Shown here in pieces: positions 1-5,672 of a stretch of DNA of 5,870 nt. Under the pieces are notes generated by a model. That model searched no databases. It was not told where the DNA came from and worked only from the letters and a program-made list of their open reading frames with translations. How positions within the stretch are numbered: the first letter of the stretch is position 1; each line of letters opens with the position of its first letter. A program made the position numbers and the translations under genes. The stretch is from an uncultured Trueperaceae bacterium (lineage in GTDB: Bacteria; Deinococcota; Deinococci; Deinococcales; Trueperaceae). The stretch covers positions 1 through 5,870 of the forward strand of contig CALDPK010000007.1 in the NCBI GenBank assembly GCA_937911855.1, written 5' to 3'.

Positions 1-757
1 CCTCTACGCGTATGAGCGTGCCGTAGCGCTCGTTGTCGCGCGGCCGGCGCGCCTTACCGAGGATGAGGTCGCCCGTACGCAGGCGGAACTGCTTGATGAG
101 ACCGGCGGAGACGATGACCGAGCGGGTGTTGTTCTGGAGGAGTGATTCCTGCAGGAAGCCGTAACCGTCACTGGAGATCTCCAGGTAGCCCTGGACCAGC
201 TTGAGGCCTTCGCCTTCGGAGGAGCGCTCGAGGATGGCGACGGCAAGTTCGTCCTTCTCCATCTGGCGGTACTCCTCGAGCCCGACTTCCTTGGCGATGA
301 GCTGCAATTCGGGGATTATCTTCTGCTGCAGGTCACGGAAGTTGTGTCCCTGCTTGCGGCTGGGCTGCCGGTTGCGGCGGCCCCGTTTGCCGGCTCCGCG
401 CTTGTCTTGCGAACCGTCAGTGGAACCGTCGTCATTGTCGTTGTCGCCGTCTGACGCCGAGTCTGCGTCAACCGTTTCATCGCTGGAATCATCGGCCTGG
501 GCTTCGGCTTCGGGCTGTTCTTCTTCTGCTTCTTTGGCTTTGGTCCTGGCCGGGGTCTTGCGGCGGGTGCGCGTGGGCTTCTCGGGAGCAGGTTCTTCCG
601 GAGTCGCCGTCTCGGCTTCAGCTGCTACGGAGTTCTCTTCCGTTTCGGCTGTCTTGCGGGGACGACCACGCTTGCGCTTGGGCGTTTCCGTTTCAAGGGG
701 CGCCGCAGCAGCTTCGAGTACTTCTTCTGCGTCGGCTTTACGGGGACGTGCGCTCAC
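1..757 (-). CDS. rho: Transcription termination factor Rho, N-terminal part (3' end beyond window)
   Basis: Rho is a hexameric RNA-dependent ATPase/helicase that ends transcription in the cytoplasm. The 252 visible codons start at GTG (755-757), 7 nt after a strong ribosome binding site on the minus strand, AGGTGGAGG (773-765). No upstream ATG is available before the in-frame stop at 797-799. Residues 1 to about 138 are a low-complexity extension: a basic AT-hook-like patch KRKRGRPRK (27-35), a second basic patch (62-75), an acidic Ser/Asp/Asn stretch (89-118) and an Arg/Lys/Gly patch (119-135). Residues about 140-180 are the Rho N-terminal helical domain (LQLIAKEVG, MEKDELAVAIL). From about 188 comes the cold-shock-like RNA-binding domain, with GYLEISSDGYGFL and then VIVSAGLIKQFRLRTGD. 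The ATPase domain lies outside the window. The gene diverges from ileS. Identity is from recognised family motifs; the role of the extension is inferred. Confidence 0.93.
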   Translation of the reverse strand, partial: MSARPRKADAEEVLEAAAAPLETETPKRKRGRPRKTAETEENSVAAEAETATPEEPAPEKPTRTRRKTPARTKAKEAEEEQPEAEAQADDSSDETVDADSASDGDNDNDDGSTDGSQDKRGAGKRGRRNRQPSRKQGHNFRDLQQKIIPELQLIAKEVGLEEYRQMEKDELAVAILERSSEGEGLKLVQGYLEISSDGYGFLQESLLQNNTRSVIVSAGLIKQFRLRTGDLILGKARRPRDNERYGTLIRVE

Positions 758-764
758 TGCGGTA

Positions 765-773
765 CCTCCACCT
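765..773 (-). promoter_or_regulatory. Ribosome binding site of rho
   Basis: The minus strand reads AGGTGGAGG followed by 7 nt and then GTG. This strong match to the anti-Shine-Dalgarno fixes the non-ATG start of rho at 757. Confidence 0.8.
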
Positions 774-1061
774 GCAATGCGGCCTGTGTGCCGGCATTAG
801 CCTGGTTGATCTCTGAAAAAGACAGATTGCTTGTTCTGTTCATACTATAAATTGTCATCCATTCCGGGTGGGCTGTAATTCTCGCCCAGTACTGCGGTTG
901 CCGGGCGGCAGAACCTGCTGGCGGCCTTTGCTGCCATGACACGCTGCCTGTACTGGTTGGGCTTCGCTTCCGCGTCCTGTTCTTCAACTGTGACTGACAG
1001 TGCCGGGTGAATCCGGGCATTACGGGCTGCAGCAGGATTGTAGCGGAGGCGCAGCTGCGTA
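774..1061. other. Divergent intergenic spacer without a supported gene
   Basis: This stretch lies between the rho start and the ileS leader promoter. It holds the AT-rich island near 810-860 that probably contains the rho promoter. The rest (about 865-1060) shows no ribosome-binding-site-supported ORF, RNA gene or repeat array. A minus-strand open frame over 754-1020 has no recognisable protein character and overlaps the rho start. A small inverted repeat, ACTGT / ACAGT with a 5-nt gap (987-1001), is too short to interpret. Confidence 0.6.
844..849 (-). promoter_or_regulatory. Possible -10 element for rho
   Basis: The minus strand contains TATAGT, five of six matches to TATAAT, in the only AT-rich island (about 810-860) upstream of rho. 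It would give a leader of roughly 80 nt. No convincing -35 is found at 16-18 nt. A weak alternative pair is ATTACA, 17 nt, GACAAT just upstream. The plus strand of the same island reads TATAAA, so the direction is uncertain. Confidence 0.3.
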
Positions 1062-1090
1062 TTGACTGGTGGTCAGCATGCTGCTAGCTT
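1062..1090 (+). promoter_or_regulatory. Sigma70-type promoter of the ileS T-box leader
   Basis: The -35 element TTGACT (1062-1067) is followed by a 17-nt spacer and the -10 element TAGCTT (1085-1090). TG sits one base before the -10 (TGC at 1082-1084), as in an extended -10. The expected start is near 1097, just before the first leader hairpin. Spacing and placement upstream of the T-box make this the likely ileS promoter. Confidence 0.72.
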
Positions 1091-1240
1091 TGAGTATATG
1101 CGGCAGCAAGCCAGTATGTAAAGGCTTACCGCAACGCCGGATGATAAGTCCGGACAAGGCTGTGACGGGAACGAGTAACGGTTTTACCACTTGAAGCGAA
1201 GCGGGGATGGTGCGAGCCCGCCAGGCAGGAAACCGTGAAT

Positions 1241-1243
1241 ATC
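1241..1243 (+). promoter_or_regulatory. T-box specifier codon ATC (Ile)
   Basis: ATC follows GAAT on the 3' side of the stem I internal loop, opposite AGTA, and is followed by a purine as in known specifier loops. It would pair with the GAU anticodon of tRNA(Ile). A register one base earlier (TAT, Tyr) is possible in principle, but the downstream IleRS gene settles it. Confidence 0.85.
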
Positions 1244-1389
1244 ATCCCTGAGCCGCTCCCCGAACCCCGGTTGCCGTGAGGCCCGGCCAGTAGACGGAGA
1301 CGGGTGGCGCCCGATGACAGCGCCGACTGCTGCCTGAGAAGGCGGTGGGTTGAGGCGGAACCCGGACCAGAGCGGTCCGGTCCGTGAAG

Positions 1390-1427
1390 TTGGGTGGTAC
1401 CGCGCAGTCGCTTTCATTGCGCCCCAA
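1390..1427 (+). promoter_or_regulatory. T-box antiterminator
   Basis: TTGGG (1390-1394) pairs with CCCAA (1423-1427). Above the TGGT bulge (1395-1398), CGC (1401-1403) pairs with GCG (1419-1421). The 3' half overlaps the 5' arm of the terminator (1420-1431), so the two structures exclude each other. This is the switch stabilised by uncharged tRNA(Ile). Confidence 0.88.
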
Positions 1428-1458
1428 CGCCAGGAATTCAGGCGTCAGGGGCGTTTTT
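1420..1458 (+). terminator. Intrinsic terminator of the ileS T-box
   Basis: CGCCCC (1420-1425) pairs with GGGGCG (1448-1453), and after a small internal loop ACGCC (1427-1431) pairs with GGCGT (1441-1445). The loop is 9 nt (1432-1440). A run of five T (1454-1458) follows directly. With charged tRNA(Ile) this hairpin should form and stop transcription before ileS. Confidence 0.92.
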
Positions 1459-1460
1459 CG

Positions 1461-1495
1461 TTCCTGCGGGGCTTGCAGGGCAAGCCCGGAAGGAG
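1461..1495 (+). promoter_or_regulatory. ileS Shine-Dalgarno with adjoining hairpin
   Basis: GGGCTTGC (1469-1476) and GCAAGCCC (1480-1487) form a perfect 8-bp stem with a 3-nt loop. It ends exactly where the Shine-Dalgarno GGAAGGAG (1488-1495) begins. TTCC (1461-1464) can extend the stem by pairing with GGAA (1488-1491), taking part of the ribosome binding site. The site lies 5 nt before GTG 1501. A translational effect is inferred only. Confidence 0.65.
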
Positions 1496-1500
1496 AAATC

Positions 1501-4500
1501 GTGCCAGCACGATTCAAGGAAGTCGGACCGTCGGTCAATTTTGTTGAGCTGGAAGAAAGCATCGTCAGGTTCTGGCGCGAGCGGGACGTGTTCCGCAGGT
1601 CAGTCGAGAAGGAGGCCCCGCGCGGCCGCTTCGTCTTCTACGAAGGCCCGCCCACCGCGAACGGCAAACCCGGCGTTCACCACGTGTCAAGCCGTGCCTA
1701 CAAGGACATCTTCCCCCGCTTCCGCACCATGCAGGGCTTCGAGGTGCCACGCAAGGGCGGCTGGGACACTCACGGACTCCCCGTCGAGATCGCCATCGAG
1801 AAACGCCTGGGCTTCGAAAGCAAGGCGCAGATCGAGGAGTACGGAATCGCGAAGTTCAACGAACTGTGCCGCGAGTACGTGTTCGAGAACATAAACGACT
1901 GGAACAGGATGACGGAGCGCGTCGGCTACTGGGTCGACCTGGACGACGCCTACGTCACCTTCAACCGCAGTTACATGGAGTCGTGCTGGTGGGTCATGAA
2001 GGAACTGTGGGACCGCGGACTGCTGGCCGAGGATTACAAGACAACCTGGCACAGCCCCAGCTCCAACACCACGCTCGCTTCGCACGAGGTCGCGCTTGAT
2101 TACCGCGACAACGTCAAAGACCCGTCGGTGTTCCCCAAGTTCCTGGCGGACAGCGCCGGGCTGAAAGAACGCGGCATCGTGGAGCAGTCCGAGACCAGGC
2201 CCGTCCACTTCCTCGCCTGGACCACCACCCCGTGGACGCTGCCAGCGAACTCCGGCCTGGCCCTGAACCCGGATGCTGATTACGTGCTGGTCGCAGCCGG
2301 TCGTGAGCATGGTTCGGAAGACCGCAACGAGCTGTACGTAGTGGCGGCGGCCCTGGCCGAGAAGGTGTTCGGTGAGGACGGCTTCACTACGGTGGCAACC
2401 GTCCCGGCCGCCCGCCTGGAAGGCGTGCGTTACGCACCTCTGTTCGAAGGTCGCGCTGACGAAGGCGCCGACCTGGGCAAGGCCTGGCGGGTAGTGCTGG
2501 ATGATTTCGTGACACTTGACGACGGCACCGGCATCGTTCACACCGCACCCGCTTACGGCGACCTGGACCAGGGCCGCAAGCACGGGCTGCCGACGATCTT
2601 CTCCGTCGGACTCGACGGGCTGGTCTTCCCCGACGTCGCCGTTCCCGGTGGTGAGGGTGCTGAACGACCGTGGACCGGCCTGTGGTTCAAGGACGCCGAC
2701 AACCTGTTGACCGCCAACCTGCACGAGCGCGGCCTCATGTTCCGGAGCGGCACGATACTGCACTCCTACCCGTTCAACTGGCGTGACGGCAAGCCGCTCA
2801 TGAACGTGGCGAAGAAGAGCTGGTACATCAAGACGACGCTGCTGAAGGACAAGCTGCTCGAGGCGAACGCAGACATCAACTGGCACCCCGAATCGATCGG
2901 CACGGGCCGCTTCGGACGCTGGCTTGAGAACAACGTCGACTGGGCACTCAGCCGCGAGCGGTTCTGGGGCACCACCATGCCCATCTGGGAATCGCCGTCG
3001 GGCAAACGCATCTGCGTCGGCTCCGTCGCCGAACTCGAGGAGTACGTCGGCCGCGACCTGAGTGACCTGGACCTGCACCGGCCCTACGTCGACGAGATCA
3101 CCTTCGGGCACGAGGGCGAGACGTACCGGCGCGTGCCTTTCGTGGTCGACGTCTGGTTCGAATCCGGTGCCATGCCCTACGCCCAGTGGGGCTACCAGGG
3201 GGAGCGCAGCCCTGAACCGGTGAAGAAGGCCTTCGAGGAGAGCTTCCCCGCTGACTACATCTCGGAAGCAATCGACCAGACGCGCGGCTGGTTCTACAGC
3301 CTGCACGCGCTCGCCACCCTGCTCTCGGACAGCGGTGACGGCGAACGCGAACCCGGCCCAGTGGCGCACGTGGCAGCCGACACCTCCGCCTTCAAGAACG
3401 TCATCGTGCTGGGCCACATCCTGGACGAAAAGGGCGAGAAGATGAGCAAGTCCAAGGGCAACGTCGTCGACCCCTGGGAGGTCCTGGACCGCCAGGGAGC
3501 AGACGCGCTGCGCTGGTACATCTACAGCTCCAGCCCGCCCGAGACCAGCAAGCGATTCGGCGTCAACCTGGTCGAGGAAACGCAGCGGGATTTCTTCAAC
3601 ACCCTGTGGAGCACGTACTACTTCTTCGTGCTTTACGCCAACCTGGACCAGCCCGACCTGCAGGCTGCCCCCGCAGCTGCTGACCGCCCGCAGGCTGACC
3701 GCTGGCTGCTTGCCCGCGTGCACGACCTGATCCGCTCGGTGACGTACAGCCTGGAGAACTACGACGCTACGTCCTCGAGCAGAGCCATCCGCGACTTCGT
3801 GGTGGACGACCTCTCCAACTGGTACGTGCGCCGCAACCGGCGCCGCTTCTGGAAGGGCGGCCAGGGTGATGACAAGGCGTCCGCGTACGCCACGCTGCAC
3901 GAAGCGCTCGTGACGGTCGCGAAGCTCATCGCGCCTTACGCGCCGTTCGTGAGCGAGGAACTCTACTCCAACCTGGTGCTGAACCTGGATGAAGGTGCGC
4001 CCGAGAGCGTGCACCTGGCCGCCTGGCCTGAGTACCGCGAGGAACTGATCGACGACGGGCTGCTGCACAGCGTCAAGGTGCTGCAGCGCGTGGTGGAACT
4101 GGGCAGGTCCGCGCGCGCAGAGTCGGGAGTGAAAACCCGTCAGCCGCTGCCGGAACTGTTGGTGCGGGTGCGGAGCGACGCCGAGCTGGCAGGCATCAAG
4201 GCGCTTGAAGACGAACTCCGCGACGAGCTGAACATCAAGAAAGTCACCTACCTGGACGTGACGGCCGACTTCGTCGACTACACGGTGCGGCCCAACCTGC
4301 CGCTCGTCGGCAAGCGCGTCGGCAGGCACATCCCCGAACTGCGCAAGTGGCTGGCCCAGACTGACGGTCGCGACATCGCCCGCAACATCCGCGAAGGCAC
4401 GGACACGGTCATCACGCTCGGCGGCGAAGAGTTCGCGTTCGAACCCGAAGCGTTCCTGCTGGACGCAGTGAGCCCCGAAGGCTACTCGGCCGCCGAGAAC

Positions 4501-4803
4501 GCCGGTTACCTGGCCGCGCTTGACACGCGCCTCACCCCGGAACTCATCAGCGAAGGGCACGCTCGTGACATCATCCGCCTGATCCAGAACGCCCGGAAGA
4601 ACGCCGGCCTCGAGGTTTCCGACCGCATACGCCTGGTCCTGGAAGTGGCGCCCGAACTGGAGCCGGCAGTACGCGACTTCGGTGACGTGATCAAGGGTGA
4701 AGTGCTGGCAACCAGCCTGGAAGCAAGCGGTGAGGGCAGCTTCGAAGAGAGCCAGGAAGTCGACGGCCACGCGCTGACGATCAGGCTTTCGAAGACCGCC
4801 TGA
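1501..4803 (+). CDS. ileS: Isoleucyl-tRNA synthetase, type 2 (IleRS2) with GXHH signature
   Basis: This cytoplasmic class Ia enzyme charges tRNA(Ile) with isoleucine. The protein has 1100 residues, normal for the long eukaryote-like IleRS2 class. GTG 1501 is chosen because GGAAGGAG lies 5 nt upstream; the frame is open further up, but that part is T-box RNA. The signature region GPPTANGKPGVHHV gives G58-V59-H60-H61, a GXHH motif where most class I enzymes have HXGH. The editing domain (CP1) shows WTTTPWTLP (240-248) and GTGIVHTAPAYGDLD (342-356) with conserved aspartates. DVWFESG (550-556) and RGWFYSL follow, and KMSKS is canonical (647-651). The anticodon-binding domain runs from about 734 to 900, with WYVRRNRRRFW. 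The C-terminal part (about 930-1100) looks like the IleRS2-specific tail. Catalytic and editing centres look intact. IleRS2 enzymes are generally mupirocin-tolerant. Expression is controlled by the upstream T-box. Confidence 0.97.
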   Translation: MPARFKEVGPSVNFVELEESIVRFWRERDVFRRSVEKEAPRGRFVFYEGPPTANGKPGVHHVSSRAYKDIFPRFRTMQGFEVPRKGGWDTHGLPVEIAIEKRLGFESKAQIEEYGIAKFNELCREYVFENINDWNRMTERVGYWVDLDDAYVTFNRSYMESCWWVMKELWDRGLLAEDYKTTWHSPSSNTTLASHEVALDYRDNVKDPSVFPKFLADSAGLKERGIVEQSETRPVHFLAWTTTPWTLPANSGLALNPDADYVLVAAGREHGSEDRNELYVVAAALAEKVFGEDGFTTVATVPAARLEGVRYAPLFEGRADEGADLGKAWRVVLDDFVTLDDGTGIVHTAPAYGDLDQGRKHGLPTIFSVGLDGLVFPDVAVPGGEGAERPWTGLWFKDADNLLTANLHERGLMFRSGTILHSYPFNWRDGKPLMNVAKKSWYIKTTLLKDKLLEANADINWHPESIGTGRFGRWLENNVDWALSRERFWGTTMPIWESPSGKRICVGSVAELEEYVGRDLSDLDLHRPYVDEITFGHEGETYRRVPFVVDVWFESGAMPYAQWGYQGERSPEPVKKAFEESFPADYISEAIDQTRGWFYSLHALATLLSDSGDGEREPGPVAHVAADTSAFKNVIVLGHILDEKGEKMSKSKGNVVDPWEVLDRQGADALRWYIYSSSPPETSKRFGVNLVEETQRDFFNTLWSTYYFFVLYANLDQPDLQAAPAAADRPQADRWLLARVHDLIRSVTYSLENYDATSSSRAIRDFVVDDLSNWYVRRNRRRFWKGGQGDDKASAYATLHEALVTVAKLIAPYAPFVSEELYSNLVLNLDEGAPESVHLAAWPEYREELIDDGLLHSVKVLQRVVELGRSARAESGVKTRQPLPELLVRVRSDAELAGIKALEDELRDELNIKKVTYLDVTADFVDYTVRPNLPLVGKRVGRHIPELRKWLAQTDGRDIARNIREGTDTVITLGGEEFAFEPEAFLLDAVSPEGYSAAENAGYLAALDTRLTPELISEGHARDIIRLIQNARKNAGLEVSDRIRLVLEVAPELEPAVRDFGDVIKGEVLATSLEASGEGSFEESQEVDGHALTIRLSKTA

Positions 4804-4831
4804 GCACCCGGTCCGCCGGCTGGGCCCACGG

Positions 4832-4837
4832 TACTAT
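4832..4837 (+). promoter_or_regulatory. Weak candidate -10 for gap
   Basis: TACTAT fits a TAnnnT -10 and would place a start near 4844, the first base of the leader hairpin. No -35 is visible in the GC-rich bases upstream, so gap could equally be read through from ileS. Confidence 0.25.
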
Positions 4838-4843
4838 GAGACA

Positions 4844-4877
4844 TGAGAGCGCCGCCTGAGAAGCGGCGCCCGTCTCA
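4844..4877 (+). promoter_or_regulatory. 5' hairpin in the gap leader
   Basis: TGAGAGCGCCGC (4844-4855) pairs with GCGGCGC (4863-4869) and, after a 3-nt bulge (4870-4872), TCTCA (4873-4877). That makes 12 bp with a 7-nt loop. No T run follows, and its 3' foot reaches the first base of the Shine-Dalgarno. An mRNA-stabilising or translation-modulating role is more likely than termination; this is inference. Confidence 0.55.
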
Positions 4878-4883
4878 AGGAGG
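4877..4883 (+). promoter_or_regulatory. Ribosome binding site of gap
   Basis: AAGGAGG is a perfect Shine-Dalgarno 6 nt before ATG 4890 and fixes the start. Confidence 0.85.
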
Positions 4884-4889
4884 CTTGCA

Positions 4890-5072
4890 ATGAGCATCGG
4901 TATCAACGGATTCGGCCGCATCGGCCGCCAGATCTTCCGCATCATGCACGAGCGCGGCATTCACACCCAGGTGAAGGTGCTGAACGACCTGACCGACAGT
5001 GCCACGCTTGCGCACCTGCTCAAGTTCGACAGCACCTACGGCCGGTTCGCCGGAACCGTCGAGCACGACGAC
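4890..5072 (+). CDS. gap: Glyceraldehyde-3-phosphate dehydrogenase, N-terminal 61 residues (cut at a joint)
   Basis: GAPDH converts glyceraldehyde-3-phosphate, NAD+ and phosphate to 1,3-bisphosphoglycerate in glycolysis. The fragment holds the start of the NAD-binding Rossmann fold: GINGFGRIGR (4-13), the nucleotide-contacting NDL (32-34) and the family block LAHLLKFDSTYGRF (40-53). It then reads GTVEHDD, matching GAPDH to residue 61. A typical enzyme has about 330-340 residues, so the rest of the cofactor domain and the catalytic cysteine domain are missing. The frame remains open to 5639, but the residues after 61 do not resemble GAPDH and are antisense to cheB and cheR. The start is well supported by a perfect Shine-Dalgarno. 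The gene is co-directional with ileS, 86 nt downstream. The truncation is best explained by the chimeric joint, not by a natural pseudogene. Confidence 0.88.
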
Positions 5073-5075
5073 ATC
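5055..5075. other. Chimeric joint 1: gap (plus) to cheB (minus)
   Basis: GTCGAGCACGACGAC (5058-5072) is valid coding sequence for both partners. On plus it encodes VEHDD of GAPDH; on minus it encodes VVVLD of the CheB receiver, ending at its phospho-acceptor aspartate. Left of it only GAPDH makes sense and right of it only CheB does. A shared word of about 15 nt at an inverted joint is typical of an assembly or amplification chimera. Confidence 0.85.
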
Positions 5076-5228
5076 GGGTCTGAGGGTGCGGGCGAGCGCG
5101 AGCCCCTCCGCTCCATTACCGGCGGCGCCGACCACCTGCACGTTCGGCAGCTCGGCCAGCATCCGCTGCACCGCCTGTCGTACGAAGGTAGAGTCGTCGA
5201 TCAACAGGACTCGAATTACGTCAGTCAT
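5058..5228 (-). CDS. cheB: CheB-type response regulator receiver domain, N-terminal 57 residues (cut at a joint)
   Basis: CheB is the chemotaxis response regulator/methylesterase that demethylates chemoreceptors opposite CheR. The fragment starts at ATG 5228 with a receiver domain: acidic pair D11-D12 in VLLIDDST, helix VRQAVQRMLAE, GAAGNGAEGLALA, then RPDVVVLD with the phospho-acceptor at D57 (5058-5060). The sequence ends there; a real CheB would continue with an E-M-P-type loop, the rest of the receiver, a linker and a C-terminal methylesterase domain (about 350 residues in all). Downstream codons read antisense gap. The start overlaps the cheR stop by 8 nt (ATGACTGA), showing translational coupling. 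CheB is preferred over a CheY-like protein because of this cheR linkage and the opening residues, but the missing catalytic domain leaves a stand-alone receiver possible. Confidence 0.78.
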
Positions 5229-5660
5229 CCACCGGGCGGCGATAGTAGATCACCCCGGGCTTGCGCACGGGTACGAATCGGGTCGGAACGCGGCTCAGAC
5301 TTTCGGCATGTCCGAGGAAGAGGTAGCCCCCGGGAATCAGCGCCTGATACAGCCCCTCGATTGCGCGCGCGATGCTGGCGTCATCGAAGTAGATCAGCAC
5401 GTTCCGGCAGAAGATGGCGTCCTGCCGCGCAAGTGGCTTCCACCAATCCGACTGGACGAGATTTCCCGGCGCGAAGTCCACCATGGCGCGGATCGCTGGC
5501 TTTACGGTCCAGCGGTCGGGTCCGGTGCTGTCGAAATAGCGGCCGCGCTCCGGATCCTGGAGGCGTCGAAAGGCGTTCGTGCCGTACTCGCCGCGCCGCG
5601 CCCGGCTCAGTGCGTCAGGATCCAGATCCACCCCCGTGATCCGCACCGACCATGGGGCGC
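5221..5660 (-). CDS. cheR: CheR chemoreceptor methyltransferase, C-terminal part (5' end lost at a joint)
   Basis: CheR transfers methyl groups from S-adenosylmethionine to glutamates of chemoreceptors. The visible part begins near WSVRITGVDLDP, the strand and acidic loop that contact the cofactor. It continues with ALSRARRGEYG, RYFD, VDFAPGNLVQSDWW, the family hallmark DAIFCRNVLIYFD, and GGYLFLGHAESLSRV near the C terminus. It ends at TGA (5223-5221). Missing upstream are the N-terminal helical domain and the first glycine-rich cofactor motif (GxSxGEEPYS-type), so roughly half of a usual 270-290-residue protein is absent. An open frame continues up to 5760, but those residues are antisense to the phytanoyl-CoA dioxygenase fragment and look unlike CheR. 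The 8-nt overlap with cheB is a typical cheR-cheB operon arrangement. Chemotaxis genes have no link to rho, ileS or gap here. Confidence 0.87.
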
Positions 5661-5672
5661 GCGCTACGGAGG
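5650..5672. other. Chimeric joint 2: cheR (minus) to phytanoyl-CoA dioxygenase family (plus)
   Basis: CheR homology is convincing only up to the tryptophan codon at 5650-5652. Dioxygenase-like sequence on plus begins by about 5666. The bases between (around the GC-rich GGGGCGCGCGCT at 5654-5665) cannot be assigned and may be a shared word, as at joint 1. The exact break is not resolvable by eye. Confidence 0.75.

Larger units (their letters stand above)
1097..1458 (+). promoter_or_regulatory. T-box riboswitch, tRNA(Ile)-sensing, transcriptional (antitermination) type
   Basis: The leader measures charging of tRNA(Ile) and controls ileS. Visible parts in order: base of stem I GGCT (1158-1161) with AGCC (1251-1254), a kink-turn-like GA region, then GGGA (1167-1170) with TCCC (1245-1248). 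Next is the specifier loop, with AGTA (1174-1177) opposite GAAT (1237-1240) and the isoleucine codon ATC (1241-1243). The upper stem is ACGGTTT (1178-1184) with AAACCGT (1230-1236), topped by a GCGGG/CCCGC hairpin (1201-1205/1216-1221 region) whose loop carries the typical GATGGTGCGAG. A stem II-like region with an AGTAGA S-turn motif follows near 1290. Stem III is CCGGACC (1362-1368) with GGTCCGG (1374-1380). The T-box proper, AAGTTGGGTGGTACCGCG (1387-1404), contains TGGT (1395-1398), which can pair with the tRNA 3' end ACCA; its last base fits discriminator A73. Specifier and downstream gene agree. Pairings were read by eye, not folded. Confidence 0.95.

Noticed and set aside
201..800. Plus-strand open frame of 199 codons rich in Ser/Ala/Arg
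   Set aside because: It is antisense to rho, whose domains are clearly readable on the minus strand in another frame.
754..1020. Minus-strand open frame of 88 codons upstream of rho
   Set aside because: It overlaps the rho ribosome binding site and start, has no family resemblance and no convincing ribosome binding site of its own.
1384..1500. Upstream in-frame extension of ileS from an ATG at 1384
   Set aside because: These 39 codons lie over the T-box sequence, antiterminator and terminator. There is no ribosome binding site at 1384, while GTG 1501 has one at ideal spacing and fits the family N terminus.
1687..4770. A 1027-codon open frame antisense to ileS
   Set aside because: It is a shadow of a GC-rich gene with GC-biased third positions. 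Its composition matches no recognisable protein and ileS is unambiguous on the other strand.
4844..4877. Intrinsic terminator after ileS
   Set aside because: The hairpin is strong but has no T run and leads directly into the gap Shine-Dalgarno.
4890..5639. A 249-residue GAPDH fusion protein continuing past residue 61
   Set aside because: The tail is the antisense of cheB and cheR coding sequence and has shadow-frame composition rich in Arg/Ser/Pro. It is not a new domain.
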